NCBI GenBank assembly: GCA_029242825.1
Contig: JAQWTF010000018.1
Span: 1 to 50,067 of the forward strand
Direction of reading: 5' to 3'
Source of the DNA: MAG-120531 sp029242825
GTDB lineage: Bacteria > Bacteroidota > Bacteroidia > Flavobacteriales > Flavobacteriaceae
Length of the DNA stretch: 50,067 nucleotides
Shown here: in pieces, positions 44,301-50,067 of the stretch
Layout of the letters: each line of letters opens with the position of its first letter
Numbering within the stretch: position 1 is the first letter of the stretch
Made by a program: the position numbers and the translations under genes
Notes under the pieces: generated by a model
The model's database searches: none
What the model was told of the DNA's origin: nothing
What the model saw: the letters and a program-made list of their open reading frames with translations, nothing else

Positions 44301-44503
44301 GGTAGGGAAGAAAAATCTGCTAAAGCCGTTAGAATTCTTTCTTTCATTTCGTTTACCGCTTTATTGGTAAACGTCAGGGCAAGAATATGGCCAAAATTGG
44401 TTGGATTCTCAGGGGCCAAAACAAGCTTTAAATACACTTTTGTAAGCGTGTATGTTTTTCCAGACCCTGCAGATGCGTTATAAATCAGAAAGTTGTCTTT
44501 CAC
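41396..44503 (-). CDS. AddA-like UvrD-family helicase-nuclease
   Basis: A 1035-residue protein. The N-terminal SF1 helicase has Walker A NASAGSGKTYTL, LTFTNKAVNEMKERI, motif II FFIDEFQDTST, LLVGDAKQSIYRWRGG, LTVHKAKGLEFPVVIFPF and LYVALTRASQALF. The C-terminal PD-(D/E)XK nuclease shows RPDRLVF and VTVIDYKTGAEKE. The combination is that of AddA. With the AddB-like protein it should resect double-strand breaks in RecA-dependent repair. It starts divergently from sodA. Confidence 0.86.
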   Translation of the reverse strand: MKDNFLIYNASAGSGKTYTLTKVYLKLVLAPENPTNFGHILALTFTNKAVNEMKERILTALADFSSLPCPKKSSALFSEVAKELEYSGEALQKKSKKVLMRLLHNYAFFEVSTIDKFNHRLIRTFAKDLKLPQNFEVQLDTDLVLSEGVNALIDRAGNDTALTDILVAFALEKIAEDKSWDLSFDLKNIGKLLFSDQHIQALEHLSTKKLSDFENLKKTLKSKASQSETLYRDAAKSMKTLLSESGLIPTDFSRQSLPKFIDKIVDGGLPDTSAKWIQEFEDTKLFTDKTPVEAQETILNIQPQLHGFMKVILSAITLQYFYLNAHKHLLSLRLINALQYQVKSYCEAQEILPISEFNKKIQGAIKNQSVPFIYERMGEQYSHFFIDEFQDTSTLQWDNLKPLLENAVVSEDEKGQRGSLLLVGDAKQSIYRWRGGNAEQFIDLYENKAFPAASPKVIHLPNNFRSHFEIVAFNNRFFNYTASYLERENFAALYRDSSHQKPRKESGGFVSLEFIEDNPDKEAQYCQKVLEAINDSVEKGFSYGDICLLTRKKKHGVLLAQYLIEKQIPVISSESLLLDNHPKVRFLVQLIRFVYEETTPFQAYPLLAYLAQAQNKISAHQYIKTSLEDALGFFKSEFGFNPKTLTTASLYDFCLMAMGAFSLANGKDAYLQFFLDIVSEIGLKEGEGSKVFLQYWEQKKSQWSISAPDGLNAIQILTVHKAKGLEFPVVIFPFAETPLKESRNPTFWLPVPKEEFNGFEYLLLAKNDQVAQYNAVAKQFIQEEDERLVLDAINILYVALTRASQALFVMGNMAINKDGKVNTKQYAGLLIDYLMGQGEWSAQKQRYTFGDFKMLEETNAGHEHEPKDIVFQSNENTQQRYALLLHQDTLISENLLKAKKIGQQLHYLLEQLDIHPLEKSLEKTIKAYPSSDLEMLKIQALGIITHERLEKYYQKGLRAYNEKDIFTQNGSVVRPDRLVFNENKVTVIDYKTGAEKEEDQVQIKSYGALLEEMGYQVENKILVYVDGANVLPIFV

Positions 44504-44577
44504 CCTCTTTTTTTATGCAAAATACACATATTTGCGCCTTCTTTTTCATTTTTATGGCCTTTTCCAAAGACTTATTG

Positions 44578-44585
44578 TAAATTTG
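44578..44585 (+). promoter_or_regulatory. -7 box of the sodA promoter
   Basis: TAAATTTG is a perfect match to TAnnTTTG and lies 28 bases upstream of the sodA ATG. No TTG is found at the usual -33 position. Confidence 0.4.
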
Positions 44586-44613
44586 ATACGCAATAAACCC
44601 TAAAAAAAATATT

Positions 44614-45222
44614 ATGGCTTTTGAATTACCTCAATTAGATTATGCTCACGACGCATTAGAACCACATGTAGATGCTCGTACTATGGAAATTCACCATGGT
44701 AAGCACCACCAAGGATACACAAATAATTTAAACGCTGCTATTGCCGGTACAGCTATGGATAGTGCTTCTATTGAAGCGATACTTGCAGATTTAGACCTCA
44801 ATAACGGGGCGCTAAGAAATAATGGAGGTGGTTTTTACAACCACAACCTTTTTTGGAAGTCTATGTCACCTAATGGAGGAGATACTCCAAGTGGAGATTT
44901 AGCTGCTGCAATTGACGCTTCTTTTGGCTCTTTTGACGCCTTTAAAGAAACATTCTCTAAAGCGGCAGCAACCAGATTTGGTTCTGGTTGGGCTTGGCTT
45001 TGTGTTCACAAAGGCGGAAAATTAGAAGTATGCTCCACCCCAAACCAAGACAACCCACTTATGCCAGGCATTGGATGTGGTGGTTTCCCTATCTTAGGTT
45101 TAGACGTTTGGGAGCATGCCTATTACCTCAATTATCAAAACAGAAGACCTGATTATGTCAATGCATTTTTCAATGTAATTAACTGGTCTAATGCTGCTGC
45201 TTTGTTCGAAGCGAACAAATAA
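44614..45222 (+). CDS. sodA: Superoxide dismutase, Fe/Mn family (Mn-type features)
   Basis: A 202-residue enzyme that converts superoxide to hydrogen peroxide. Metal ligands are the histidine in EIHHGKHHQGY, H in FYNHNLFW, and D and H in LDVWEHAYYLNY. The sequence NNGGGFYNHNLFW has glycine where iron enzymes have glutamine, and the outer-sphere glutamine is in TPNQDNPLM as in manganese forms, so manganese or cambialistic use is inferred. No signal peptide, so it is cytosolic. It is followed by a palindromic terminator. Confidence 0.95.
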   Translation: MAFELPQLDYAHDALEPHVDARTMEIHHGKHHQGYTNNLNAAIAGTAMDSASIEAILADLDLNNGALRNNGGGFYNHNLFWKSMSPNGGDTPSGDLAAAIDASFGSFDAFKETFSKAAATRFGSGWAWLCVHKGGKLEVCSTPNQDNPLMPGIGCGGFPILGLDVWEHAYYLNYQNRRPDYVNAFFNVINWSNAAALFEANK

Positions 45223-45257
45223 TTCACTAGCAGTTCTCTTTGGACTGCAATAGGCAT

Positions 45258-45307
45258 TTATATAACAAAGGGCGCGGTTCTATAGAACCGCGCCCTTTGT
45301 TATATAA
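45258..45307. terminator. 50-bp perfect palindrome, terminator after sodA
   Basis: The two 25-base arms (45258-45282 and 45283-45307) are perfect reverse complements, with the GC-rich core AAAGGGCGCGGTTC and a TATA centre. As RNA it folds to a stem of over 20 pairs with a small loop and U-rich flank. It starts 35 bases after the sodA stop. Confidence 0.8.
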
Positions 45308-45379
45308 GAAAAGGCAGTGCAAGCACTACCTTTTCTCTCCCAAATCTTACCATAAACTTAACCTACTTATGCTATGGTA
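45305..45379 (-). ncRNA. Candidate small RNA, copy A
   Basis: On the minus strand a promoter-like TACTTTTG (45385-45392) precedes a leader ending in the conserved TGGTAAGATTTGGG (complement of 45339-45352), then a hairpin AGAAAAGG-x-AGTG/CACT-x-CCTTTTCT (45307-45336). A paralogous element with the same order lies 320 bases to the right. The proposed transcript would be about 75 bases. Alternatives are a plus-strand element, or a 17-codon peptide starting at the ATG ending at 45353. Confidence 0.4.
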
Positions 45380-45627
45380 TGGTACAAAAGTACATGAATT
45401 ATTTTGATGGAATCTATAAGAAAACCTTAAATATTTTAAGGTGCTTATAACAATTTTTAAAGAAAACTCATTTTTATTTGTGTTTTAAAACTGTTTTTTA
45501 AAGAATTCTCAAGTATAGCTTATCGGGTATTGTATGTTATAGTAGAGATTCTTGTATTCAAAAAAAGATCTTACGAAATGTTTTTTTTAAGAAAGCAGCT
45601 TGGGTGAAAAATAGTCTAATTAGTGCA

Positions 45628-45698
45628 TAAAAAAGGCGGACAATTGTCCGCCTTTTTCCCCAAATCTTACCAAGAACGTAACCTAATTGTGTTTATGG
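45628..45698 (-). ncRNA. Candidate small RNA, copy B
   Basis: The minus strand shows TACATTTA (45704-45711), then a leader sharing with copy A the block AGGTTAxGTTxxTGGTAAGA (complement of 45666-45685), followed by TTTGGGG. A perfect 28-base palindromic hairpin follows (45630-45657, core AAGGCGGACAATTGTCCGCC) with a run of T residues. The hairpin sequence differs from copy A while the leader is conserved. The distance from leader block to -7-like box is 18 bases here and 19 in copy A. Function is unknown. Confidence 0.4.
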
Positions 45699-45843
45699 TT
45701 CCATAAATGTAGGAGGTATTAATACATAAAAAAAATAAAATCGATGATCTACATGTTTTATCGATTAACGACACTTTTTTTTAACATTTGCTTAAGTTTT
45801 GGCCCTTATTTGCGTCTTTTGAAGGGCTTGTAGCAAAAAATTT

Positions 45844-47742
45844 TTAATAGGCTCTCTCGTTTTTGCCTTCAAAAAAGTTTACAAAAGCTCTATTGACTAC
45901 CCTATTTCCTCCAGGGGTTGGGTAGTCTCCTGTGAAATACCAGTCTCCTAAGTTTTCAGGACAGGCCAAATGAAGGTTTTCTATAGATTGGTATACAATC
46001 TCTACCACCGCTTTAATTTCTGGGCCTGTGAGTAATTGACCAATCTTGTAAGAGATTTCATCTACAGTGAAAGGCGCATAAAATTCAGTGACATAGTTTA
46101 CGACATCAGCGTCTTTAGACGCCAACTGAGCCACACACTTCTTGTAAATATTTTCTACCACATCCATGGTGTTGCGCTCTTTGTGAAGCGCAAGGGCTGC
46201 CCTAAAGGCTATAAAGTCTTCCAATTTTGCCATGTCTATTCCGTAGCAATCTGGATAGCGTATTTGTGGTGCAGAAGAGACCACGACTATTTTCTTAGGC
46301 CCTAAACGGTCTAGTATTTTTAAAATACTTTTCTCCAAGGTGGTACCTCTTACAATGGAGTCGTCTATGATCACTAAGTTGTCTGTTTGTTTTACTGAGC
46401 CATAAGTGACGTCGTACACATGGGCCACCAGGTCATCCCTGCCGGAGTCTTGTGTAATAAAGGTTCTGAGTTTGGCATCTTTAATAGCCACTTTTTCAAT
46501 ACGCGGTCTTACTTCTAAGATTTCGTGAAGTTCTGCTGAGGTTATATCTCTCCCAATGGCTAGTATTTGGGCTTCTTTCTCTCTATTCATATGGTTTTGT
46601 GCCTCGCGCACCATACCGAAGAATGAGGTTTCTGCTGTATTGGGTATATAGGAGAATACGGTGTTTCTAATATCTCCTTTTATACTGTCTAAAATTTGTG
46701 GGAAAAGGTATTTTCCAAGGGCTTTACGCTCTTGGTAAATTTCTTTGTCACTCCCTCTTGAGAAATAAATGCGCTCAAAGGAACAAGCTTTGCGTTCTAG
46801 TGGCGCTAAGATTTGCTTAATATTCATCTCACCATTCTTTTTAACGAGAATGGCACTTCCTGGATCTAGTTCTTTTACTGCTTCAAAGGGTACATTGAAT
46901 ACCGTTTGAATAGCAGGACGTTCTGAGGCTACCACGACTACTTCCTCATCTGCGTAGTAATATGCAGGTCTAATTCCAGCAGGGTCTCTGAGTACAAAAG
47001 CGTCTCCATGGCCTATTAATCCAGCCATAGCGTAACCTCCGTCAAAGTTTTTAGAGGCTTTTTTGAGTATTTTACCCACATTGAGGCGCTCGGCAATAAT
47101 TGCTGAGGCTTCCATCTTGGTGTAGCCTTCTTTTTTTATTTGCTTGTATAATTTGGCTACGGCGTCGTCCAGGAAATGACCAATTTTTTCCATGACCGTG
47201 ACCGTATCTGCGTCTTCTTTTGGGTGTTGCCCTAGGGTCACTAAATTTTCAAATAGCTCCTTGGCATTGGTCATATTAAAATTACCTGCCACAATGAGGT
47301 TTCTGTGCATCCAGTTGTTTTGCCTCAAGAAAGGGTGCACACTTTCAATAGAATTTTTTCCAAAAGTACCGTATCTCACATGGCCTAAAAGAAGCTCCCC
47401 TATATAAGGAACGTGTTGTTTTTGTAAGGCTACACTGTCTTGGTATGCTGGATTGGCTTGAAGCTCTTTACTAATGCGCTGGTTAATCTGAGCAAAGATA
47501 TCTTGTATGGGCTGCTGCTCGGCAGAACGCACCCTACTCATATATCTTGAGCCAGCCGGCATGTCTAATTTAATACTCGCAAAACCAGCACCATCTTGGC
47601 CCCTATTGTGCTGCTTCTCCATCATGAGGTACATTTTGTTTACCCCATAAAAGGCGGTGCCATACTTTTCTTTATAATACTCGAGAGGCTTTAAAAGCCT
47701 AATTAATGAAATTCCACACTCGTGTTTAATGGCGTCGCTCAT
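45844..47742 (-). CDS. purF: Amidophosphoribosyltransferase (glutamine PRPP amidotransferase)
   Basis: A 632-residue enzyme of the first step of purine synthesis. It begins with an eight-residue propeptide (MSDAIKHE) before the catalytic cysteine C9, so maturation by cleavage is expected, as in Bacillus-type PurF. The class II glutaminase domain has NRGQDGAGF, LLGHVRYGT and VAGNFNMTNAKE. The phosphoribosyltransferase domain has the PRPP motif VIIDDSIVRGTT. Cysteines in KACSFERIYF, YPDCYGID and HLACPENLGDWYF lie near positions used for an iron-sulfur cluster in some forms, though one ligand seems absent. It is longer than E. coli PurF. Confidence 0.93.
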   Translation of the reverse strand: MSDAIKHECGISLIRLLKPLEYYKEKYGTAFYGVNKMYLMMEKQHNRGQDGAGFASIKLDMPAGSRYMSRVRSAEQQPIQDIFAQINQRISKELQANPAYQDSVALQKQHVPYIGELLLGHVRYGTFGKNSIESVHPFLRQNNWMHRNLIVAGNFNMTNAKELFENLVTLGQHPKEDADTVTVMEKIGHFLDDAVAKLYKQIKKEGYTKMEASAIIAERLNVGKILKKASKNFDGGYAMAGLIGHGDAFVLRDPAGIRPAYYYADEEVVVVASERPAIQTVFNVPFEAVKELDPGSAILVKKNGEMNIKQILAPLERKACSFERIYFSRGSDKEIYQERKALGKYLFPQILDSIKGDIRNTVFSYIPNTAETSFFGMVREAQNHMNREKEAQILAIGRDITSAELHEILEVRPRIEKVAIKDAKLRTFITQDSGRDDLVAHVYDVTYGSVKQTDNLVIIDDSIVRGTTLEKSILKILDRLGPKKIVVVSSAPQIRYPDCYGIDMAKLEDFIAFRAALALHKERNTMDVVENIYKKCVAQLASKDADVVNYVTEFYAPFTVDEISYKIGQLLTGPEIKAVVEIVYQSIENLHLACPENLGDWYFTGDYPTPGGNRVVNRAFVNFFEGKNERAY

Positions 47743-47788
47743 AATAGATGCATCTGGGCCTTTTCAGGCGTTGTTGTGTTAGTACGAA

Positions 47789-48718
47789 TTAAGCAAGGTC
47801 TATATTAAACTGGGTTAAAGCAATAAATTGTTTTAACCTGTCTTTAAGGACTTGTTGGTCTAAATCTATCAATCTTTCTGTTCCGAATTTCTCTACACAG
47901 AAAGAGGCAATATTTGATCCGTGAATCACGGCATTTTTCATGTTTTCAAAAGAGATGTTTTCACTCTGTGCCAAATAGCCTACAAAACCACCTGCAAAGG
48001 AATCTCCTGCTCCAGTAGGGTCAAAGACTTCTTCCAAAGGGAGGGCTGGGGCAAAGAACACTTGTTTGTCATGGAAAAGTAAGGCGCCGTGTTCTCCTTT
48101 TTTAATCACGACATAAGCAGGACCCATCTCGTGAATTTTAGCCGCTGCTTTAACTAGCGAATACTCCCCACTAAGCTGTCTGGCCTCTTCGTCATTGATA
48201 GTGATCACGTCTACCTTCTTAATCACATCCATGAGCAGGTCTAAGGTATGGTCCATCCAGAAATTCATGGTGTCTAGCACGATGAGTTTTGGCTTTTTGG
48301 TCATTTGTTCTATAACACTGAGCTGCACGCCTGGGTGTAAATTACCAAGCATGACAATATCTGCATCTTGATAGTCCTGGGGAACCACAGGCTTAAAATC
48401 TGCCAATACATTTAATTCAGTGGCTAAAGTATCTCTTACATTAAGGTCGTTGTGGTATTTGCCACTCCAAAAGAATGTTTTTCCGTTGGGCACTATTTCA
48501 AGTCCTGAAATATTGACATCTCGGTCTCTAAAAAGCTGCAAATGAGCATCTGGAAAATCTGATCCCACTACAGAGACTACTGCGGTGTCTATTGCAGCAA
48601 CATTTTTTGCTGCTAGGGCTATGTAGGTAGCGGCACCCCCTAAAATCTTATCTGTTTTCCCAAAAGGGGTTTCAATGGCGTCAAAAGCGACGGTTCCTAC
48701 AACTAATAATTTACCCAT
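47789..48718 (-). CDS. PfkB family carbohydrate/nucleoside kinase
   Basis: A 309-residue ribokinase-fold kinase. Signature 1 is ILGGAATYIALAAKNV near the N-terminus and signature 2 is VFDPTGAGDSFAGGFVGYL near 240, with the catalytic aspartate in GAGD. The family phosphorylates sugars or nucleosides such as ribose or adenosine. Position between rnhA and purF hints at ribose or nucleoside metabolism feeding PRPP, which is an inference. The gap to purF is 46 bases. Confidence 0.88.
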   Translation of the reverse strand: MGKLLVVGTVAFDAIETPFGKTDKILGGAATYIALAAKNVAAIDTAVVSVVGSDFPDAHLQLFRDRDVNISGLEIVPNGKTFFWSGKYHNDLNVRDTLATELNVLADFKPVVPQDYQDADIVMLGNLHPGVQLSVIEQMTKKPKLIVLDTMNFWMDHTLDLLMDVIKKVDVITINDEEARQLSGEYSLVKAAAKIHEMGPAYVVIKKGEHGALLFHDKQVFFAPALPLEEVFDPTGAGDSFAGGFVGYLAQSENISFENMKNAVIHGSNIASFCVEKFGTERLIDLDQQVLKDRLKQFIALTQFNIDLA

Positions 48719-48735
48719 TATTTAAAATTTTAGTG

Positions 48736-48743
48736 CAAATATA
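48736..48743 (-). promoter_or_regulatory. -7 box of the pfkB-purF promoter, with a neighbouring palindrome
   Basis: The minus strand reads TATATTTG, a perfect -7 box, 17 bases before the kinase start codon. Just upstream of it is the 10-base palindrome CTAGATCTAG (48750-48759), in the region expected between -33 and -7, which could be an operator. No TTG is seen at -33. Confidence 0.45.
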
Positions 48744-48792
48744 AGGAACCTAGATCTAGTGGTCTATGCGGTTTTTGGTTTTTTAATTCATT

Positions 48793-49263
48793 TTAAGTGG
48801 TTTTCACAAAACCGCTGTCTATATACAAGTCTTTTCCTTTAGAAGCGGCTACTGCCAATACGTCACAACGCTCGTTTTGAGGGTGGTTGTTATGTCCTTT
48901 TATCCATTGAAAACGCACCTCATGCTTGGGATATTCTTTTAAAAAAGCCTTCCACAAGTCTATATTTTTTTTGTCTTTAAAGTTGGTTTTTATCCATCGT
49001 TGCAACCATTTTTTCTCCACAGCGTCTACTACGTATTTAGAATCTGTAAACACCAGCACTTTTAGGGGAGCTTTTTTGAGTTTTCTAAGGGCCTCTATTA
49101 CGGCCAAAAGTTCCATTCTATTATTAGTAGTGTGCGTAAATCCTTGCGCAAATTCTTTTTTATAAGGCGTTCCCACCCATTCCATCACAATTCCATAGCC
49201 ACCTGGGCCAGGGTTTCCACTGGCTGCTCCGTCGGTATATACATGAACGTCTGCTTTATGCAT
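48793..49263 (-). CDS. rnhA: Ribonuclease HI
   Basis: A 156-residue enzyme cutting the RNA strand of RNA-DNA hybrids. The four catalytic acids are visible: D11 in VYTDGAASGNPGPGGYG, E51 in NNRMELLAVIEAL, D74 in VFTDSKYVVDAV and D134 in NERCDVLAV. The conserved histidine is H124 in IKGHNNH. A basic protrusion (EKKWLQRWIKTNF) is present. Its start lies inside the 3' end of purN (eight-base overlap). Confidence 0.97.
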   Translation of the reverse strand: MHKADVHVYTDGAASGNPGPGGYGIVMEWVGTPYKKEFAQGFTHTTNNRMELLAVIEALRKLKKAPLKVLVFTDSKYVVDAVEKKWLQRWIKTNFKDKKNIDLWKAFLKEYPKHEVRFQWIKGHNNHPQNERCDVLAVAASKGKDLYIDSGFVKTT

Positions 49264-49822
49264 GTAATAAGGTTTCTATTGTTTTGGGGAAATGCTCCGC
49301 CTCAAGGGCTTGGACTTTTGTGGCAATGTCTTCTGGTGTGTCTTGGGTATTTACAGGCGTTTTGGCCTGAAAAATAAGGGTTCCTTGATCGTAGTGTTCG
49401 TTTACATAGTGAATGCTAATACCCGTTTCAGTTTCTCCGGCGTCTTTTACCGCCCTGTGTACATGCATGCCATACATGCCTTTTCCGCCAAATTTAGGCA
49501 GTAAGGCGGGGTGAATGTTCACTATTTTGTTCGGATATGCTTTGACCAGCCCGTGGGGTATTTTTAAGAGAAAACCGGCCAAGACAATGAGGTCAATAGA
49601 AAAGCCTTTCAAGGTATTTAATAAAGTATTTTCACTTGAGAAGCCCGCTTTTGAGAGGTACACTAGAGGAATACCTAAGTTTTTGCACCTTTCAATCACG
49701 CCTGCTTTAGGATTGTTGGTGATCACTAAAGAAATGTGCACCTCAGGGTTTTTGGCAAAATAATTCGCAATATTTTGAACGTTTGAACCGGATCCTGAGG
49801 CCAATAATGCTATGTTTTTCAT
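49256..49822 (-). CDS. purN: Phosphoribosylglycinamide formyltransferase
   Basis: A 188-residue enzyme that formylates GAR with 10-formyl-tetrahydrofolate in purine synthesis. ALLASGSGSNVQNI holds the phosphate loop, VITNNPKAGVIERC follows, and the catalytic set is N-H-D: KIVNIHPALLPKFGGKGMYG, then SIHYVNEHYDQGTLIFQ. It is the first gene of the minus-strand set purN-rnhA-pfkB-purF, tying early and later purine steps together. It is divergent from acpP. Confidence 0.97.
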   Translation of the reverse strand: MKNIALLASGSGSNVQNIANYFAKNPEVHISLVITNNPKAGVIERCKNLGIPLVYLSKAGFSSENTLLNTLKGFSIDLIVLAGFLLKIPHGLVKAYPNKIVNIHPALLPKFGGKGMYGMHVHRAVKDAGETETGISIHYVNEHYDQGTLIFQAKTPVNTQDTPEDIATKVQALEAEHFPKTIETLLHA

Positions 49823-49936
49823 TTTATGGTAGCGTTTTCTCCTTTGAAAAGGGCTTGAAATAGGGGTAGTTGTTGATTAAAGATTAAAAATACGACACAT
49901 TTTGGACACAAATCGCGTTATTAATCCAAAGTTTTT

Positions 49937-49944
49937 TATTTTTG
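49937..49944 (+). promoter_or_regulatory. -7 box of the acpP promoter
   Basis: TATTTTTG fits TAnnTTTG and is followed by GC, 31 bases before the acpP ATG. The nearest TTTG upstream (49901) is too far for the normal spacing. Confidence 0.4.
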
Positions 49945-49975
49945 CAAACATATAAAATTTAAAAACCAAATTATT

Positions 49976-50067
49976 ATGTCAGACATTGCATCAAGAGTAA
50001 AGGCCATTATCGTAGATAAGTTAGGCGTTGACGAAAACGAAGTTGTAACTGAAGCAAGTTTCACCAA
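49976..50067 (+). CDS. acpP: Acyl carrier protein, N-terminal part
   Basis: This gene runs off the right edge; 30 codons are visible (MSDIASRVKAIIVDKLGVDE, then NEVVTEASFT). That is the first helix and the loop to the phosphopantetheine site of ACP; the DSL serine motif lies beyond the window. It carries growing acyl chains in fatty-acid synthesis. It is divergent from purN. Confidence 0.93.
   Translation, partial: MSDIASRVKAIIVDKLGVDENEVVTEASFT

Larger units (their letters stand above)
45223..45843. other. 621-base non-coding region between sodA and purF
   Basis: It contains a 50-bp perfect palindrome, two RNA-like paralogous elements and an AT-rich middle (45400-45600) with a CCTTAAA-TAT-TTTAAGG inverted repeat at 45424-45440. 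I find no convincing protein gene, although two 17-codon frames lie within the RNA-like elements. Confidence 0.7.

Noticed and set aside
45400..45600. AT-rich stretch as a replication origin
   Set aside because: No cluster of DnaA boxes and no dnaA or dnaN gene nearby; AT-rich gaps between convergent genes are common.

Overview
The window is chromosomal DNA from a member of the phylum Bacteroidota, most likely family Flavobacteriaceae. The evidence is low-to-moderate G+C, promoter boxes of the Bacteroidota TTTG-N19-TAnnTTTG type, almost no Shine-Dalgarno sequences, a TonB-dependent receptor, an OmpA protein with thrombospondin type 3 repeats, a 632-residue purine amidotransferase and a Flavobacteria-like gene order. 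There is no phage, insertion sequence, CRISPR array or rRNA operon. Most of the window is dense housekeeping sequence with short gaps.

Layout. 1-1217 (minus) is the N-terminal part of a secreted Asp-box (BNR/VPS10-like) repeat protein. 1396-2112 (plus) is the most unusual gene, a 238-residue protein whose order of motifs resembles bacterial gasdermins. It is followed by a secreted M14 metallocarboxypeptidase (2205-4718). 4790-10682 (minus) holds a Tat-exported Gfo/Idh/MocA oxidoreductase, a TonB-dependent receptor, a membrane-anchored kelch-like protein and a TauE/SafE transporter. Divergent from these are a sodium/solute symporter translationally coupled to a DUF5009 membrane acyltransferase-like gene, then a DUF2007 protein. 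14031-15771 has divergent ribE and pdxA. 15868-19740 (plus) is the DUF177-rpmF-fabH-accB-accC lipid initiation cluster. An FAD oxidoreductase follows, converging on a minus-strand set tdk-alr-mscL-asd-ABC ATPase.

25478-30225 (plus) holds an uncharacterised acidic protein, rsmI coupled to a DUF819 membrane protein, an OsmC protein and recJ. 30233-31472 (minus) is an LpxH-like hydrolase and queD. A 2OG-Fe(II) oxygenase (plus) is followed by a minus-strand set: GNAT, MATE, enoyl-CoA hydratase and a 32-residue membrane microprotein that is easily missed. A universal stress protein and tRNA-Ala(GGC) come next. 36035-44503 (minus) carries AddB-like and AddA-like recombination subunits separated by ompA-TSP3 and kbl. 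Mn-type sodA is followed by the only long non-coding stretch (45223-45843). That stretch holds a 50-bp perfect palindrome and two paralogous copies of a structured element that look like small RNA genes on the minus strand. The end of the window is a minus-strand set purN-rnhA-pfkB-purF, and the start of acpP on the plus strand.

Functionally the window combines fatty-acid initiation (accBC, fabH, acpP), cofactor synthesis (ribE, pdxA, queD), cell-wall precursors (asd, alr), purine and thymidine metabolism (purF, purN, tdk), DNA repair (recJ, AddAB-like, rnhA) and translation (rpmF, rsmI, tRNA-Ala). The two observations most worth following are the gasdermin-like gene without an obvious cognate protease, and the twin RNA-like elements after sodA.
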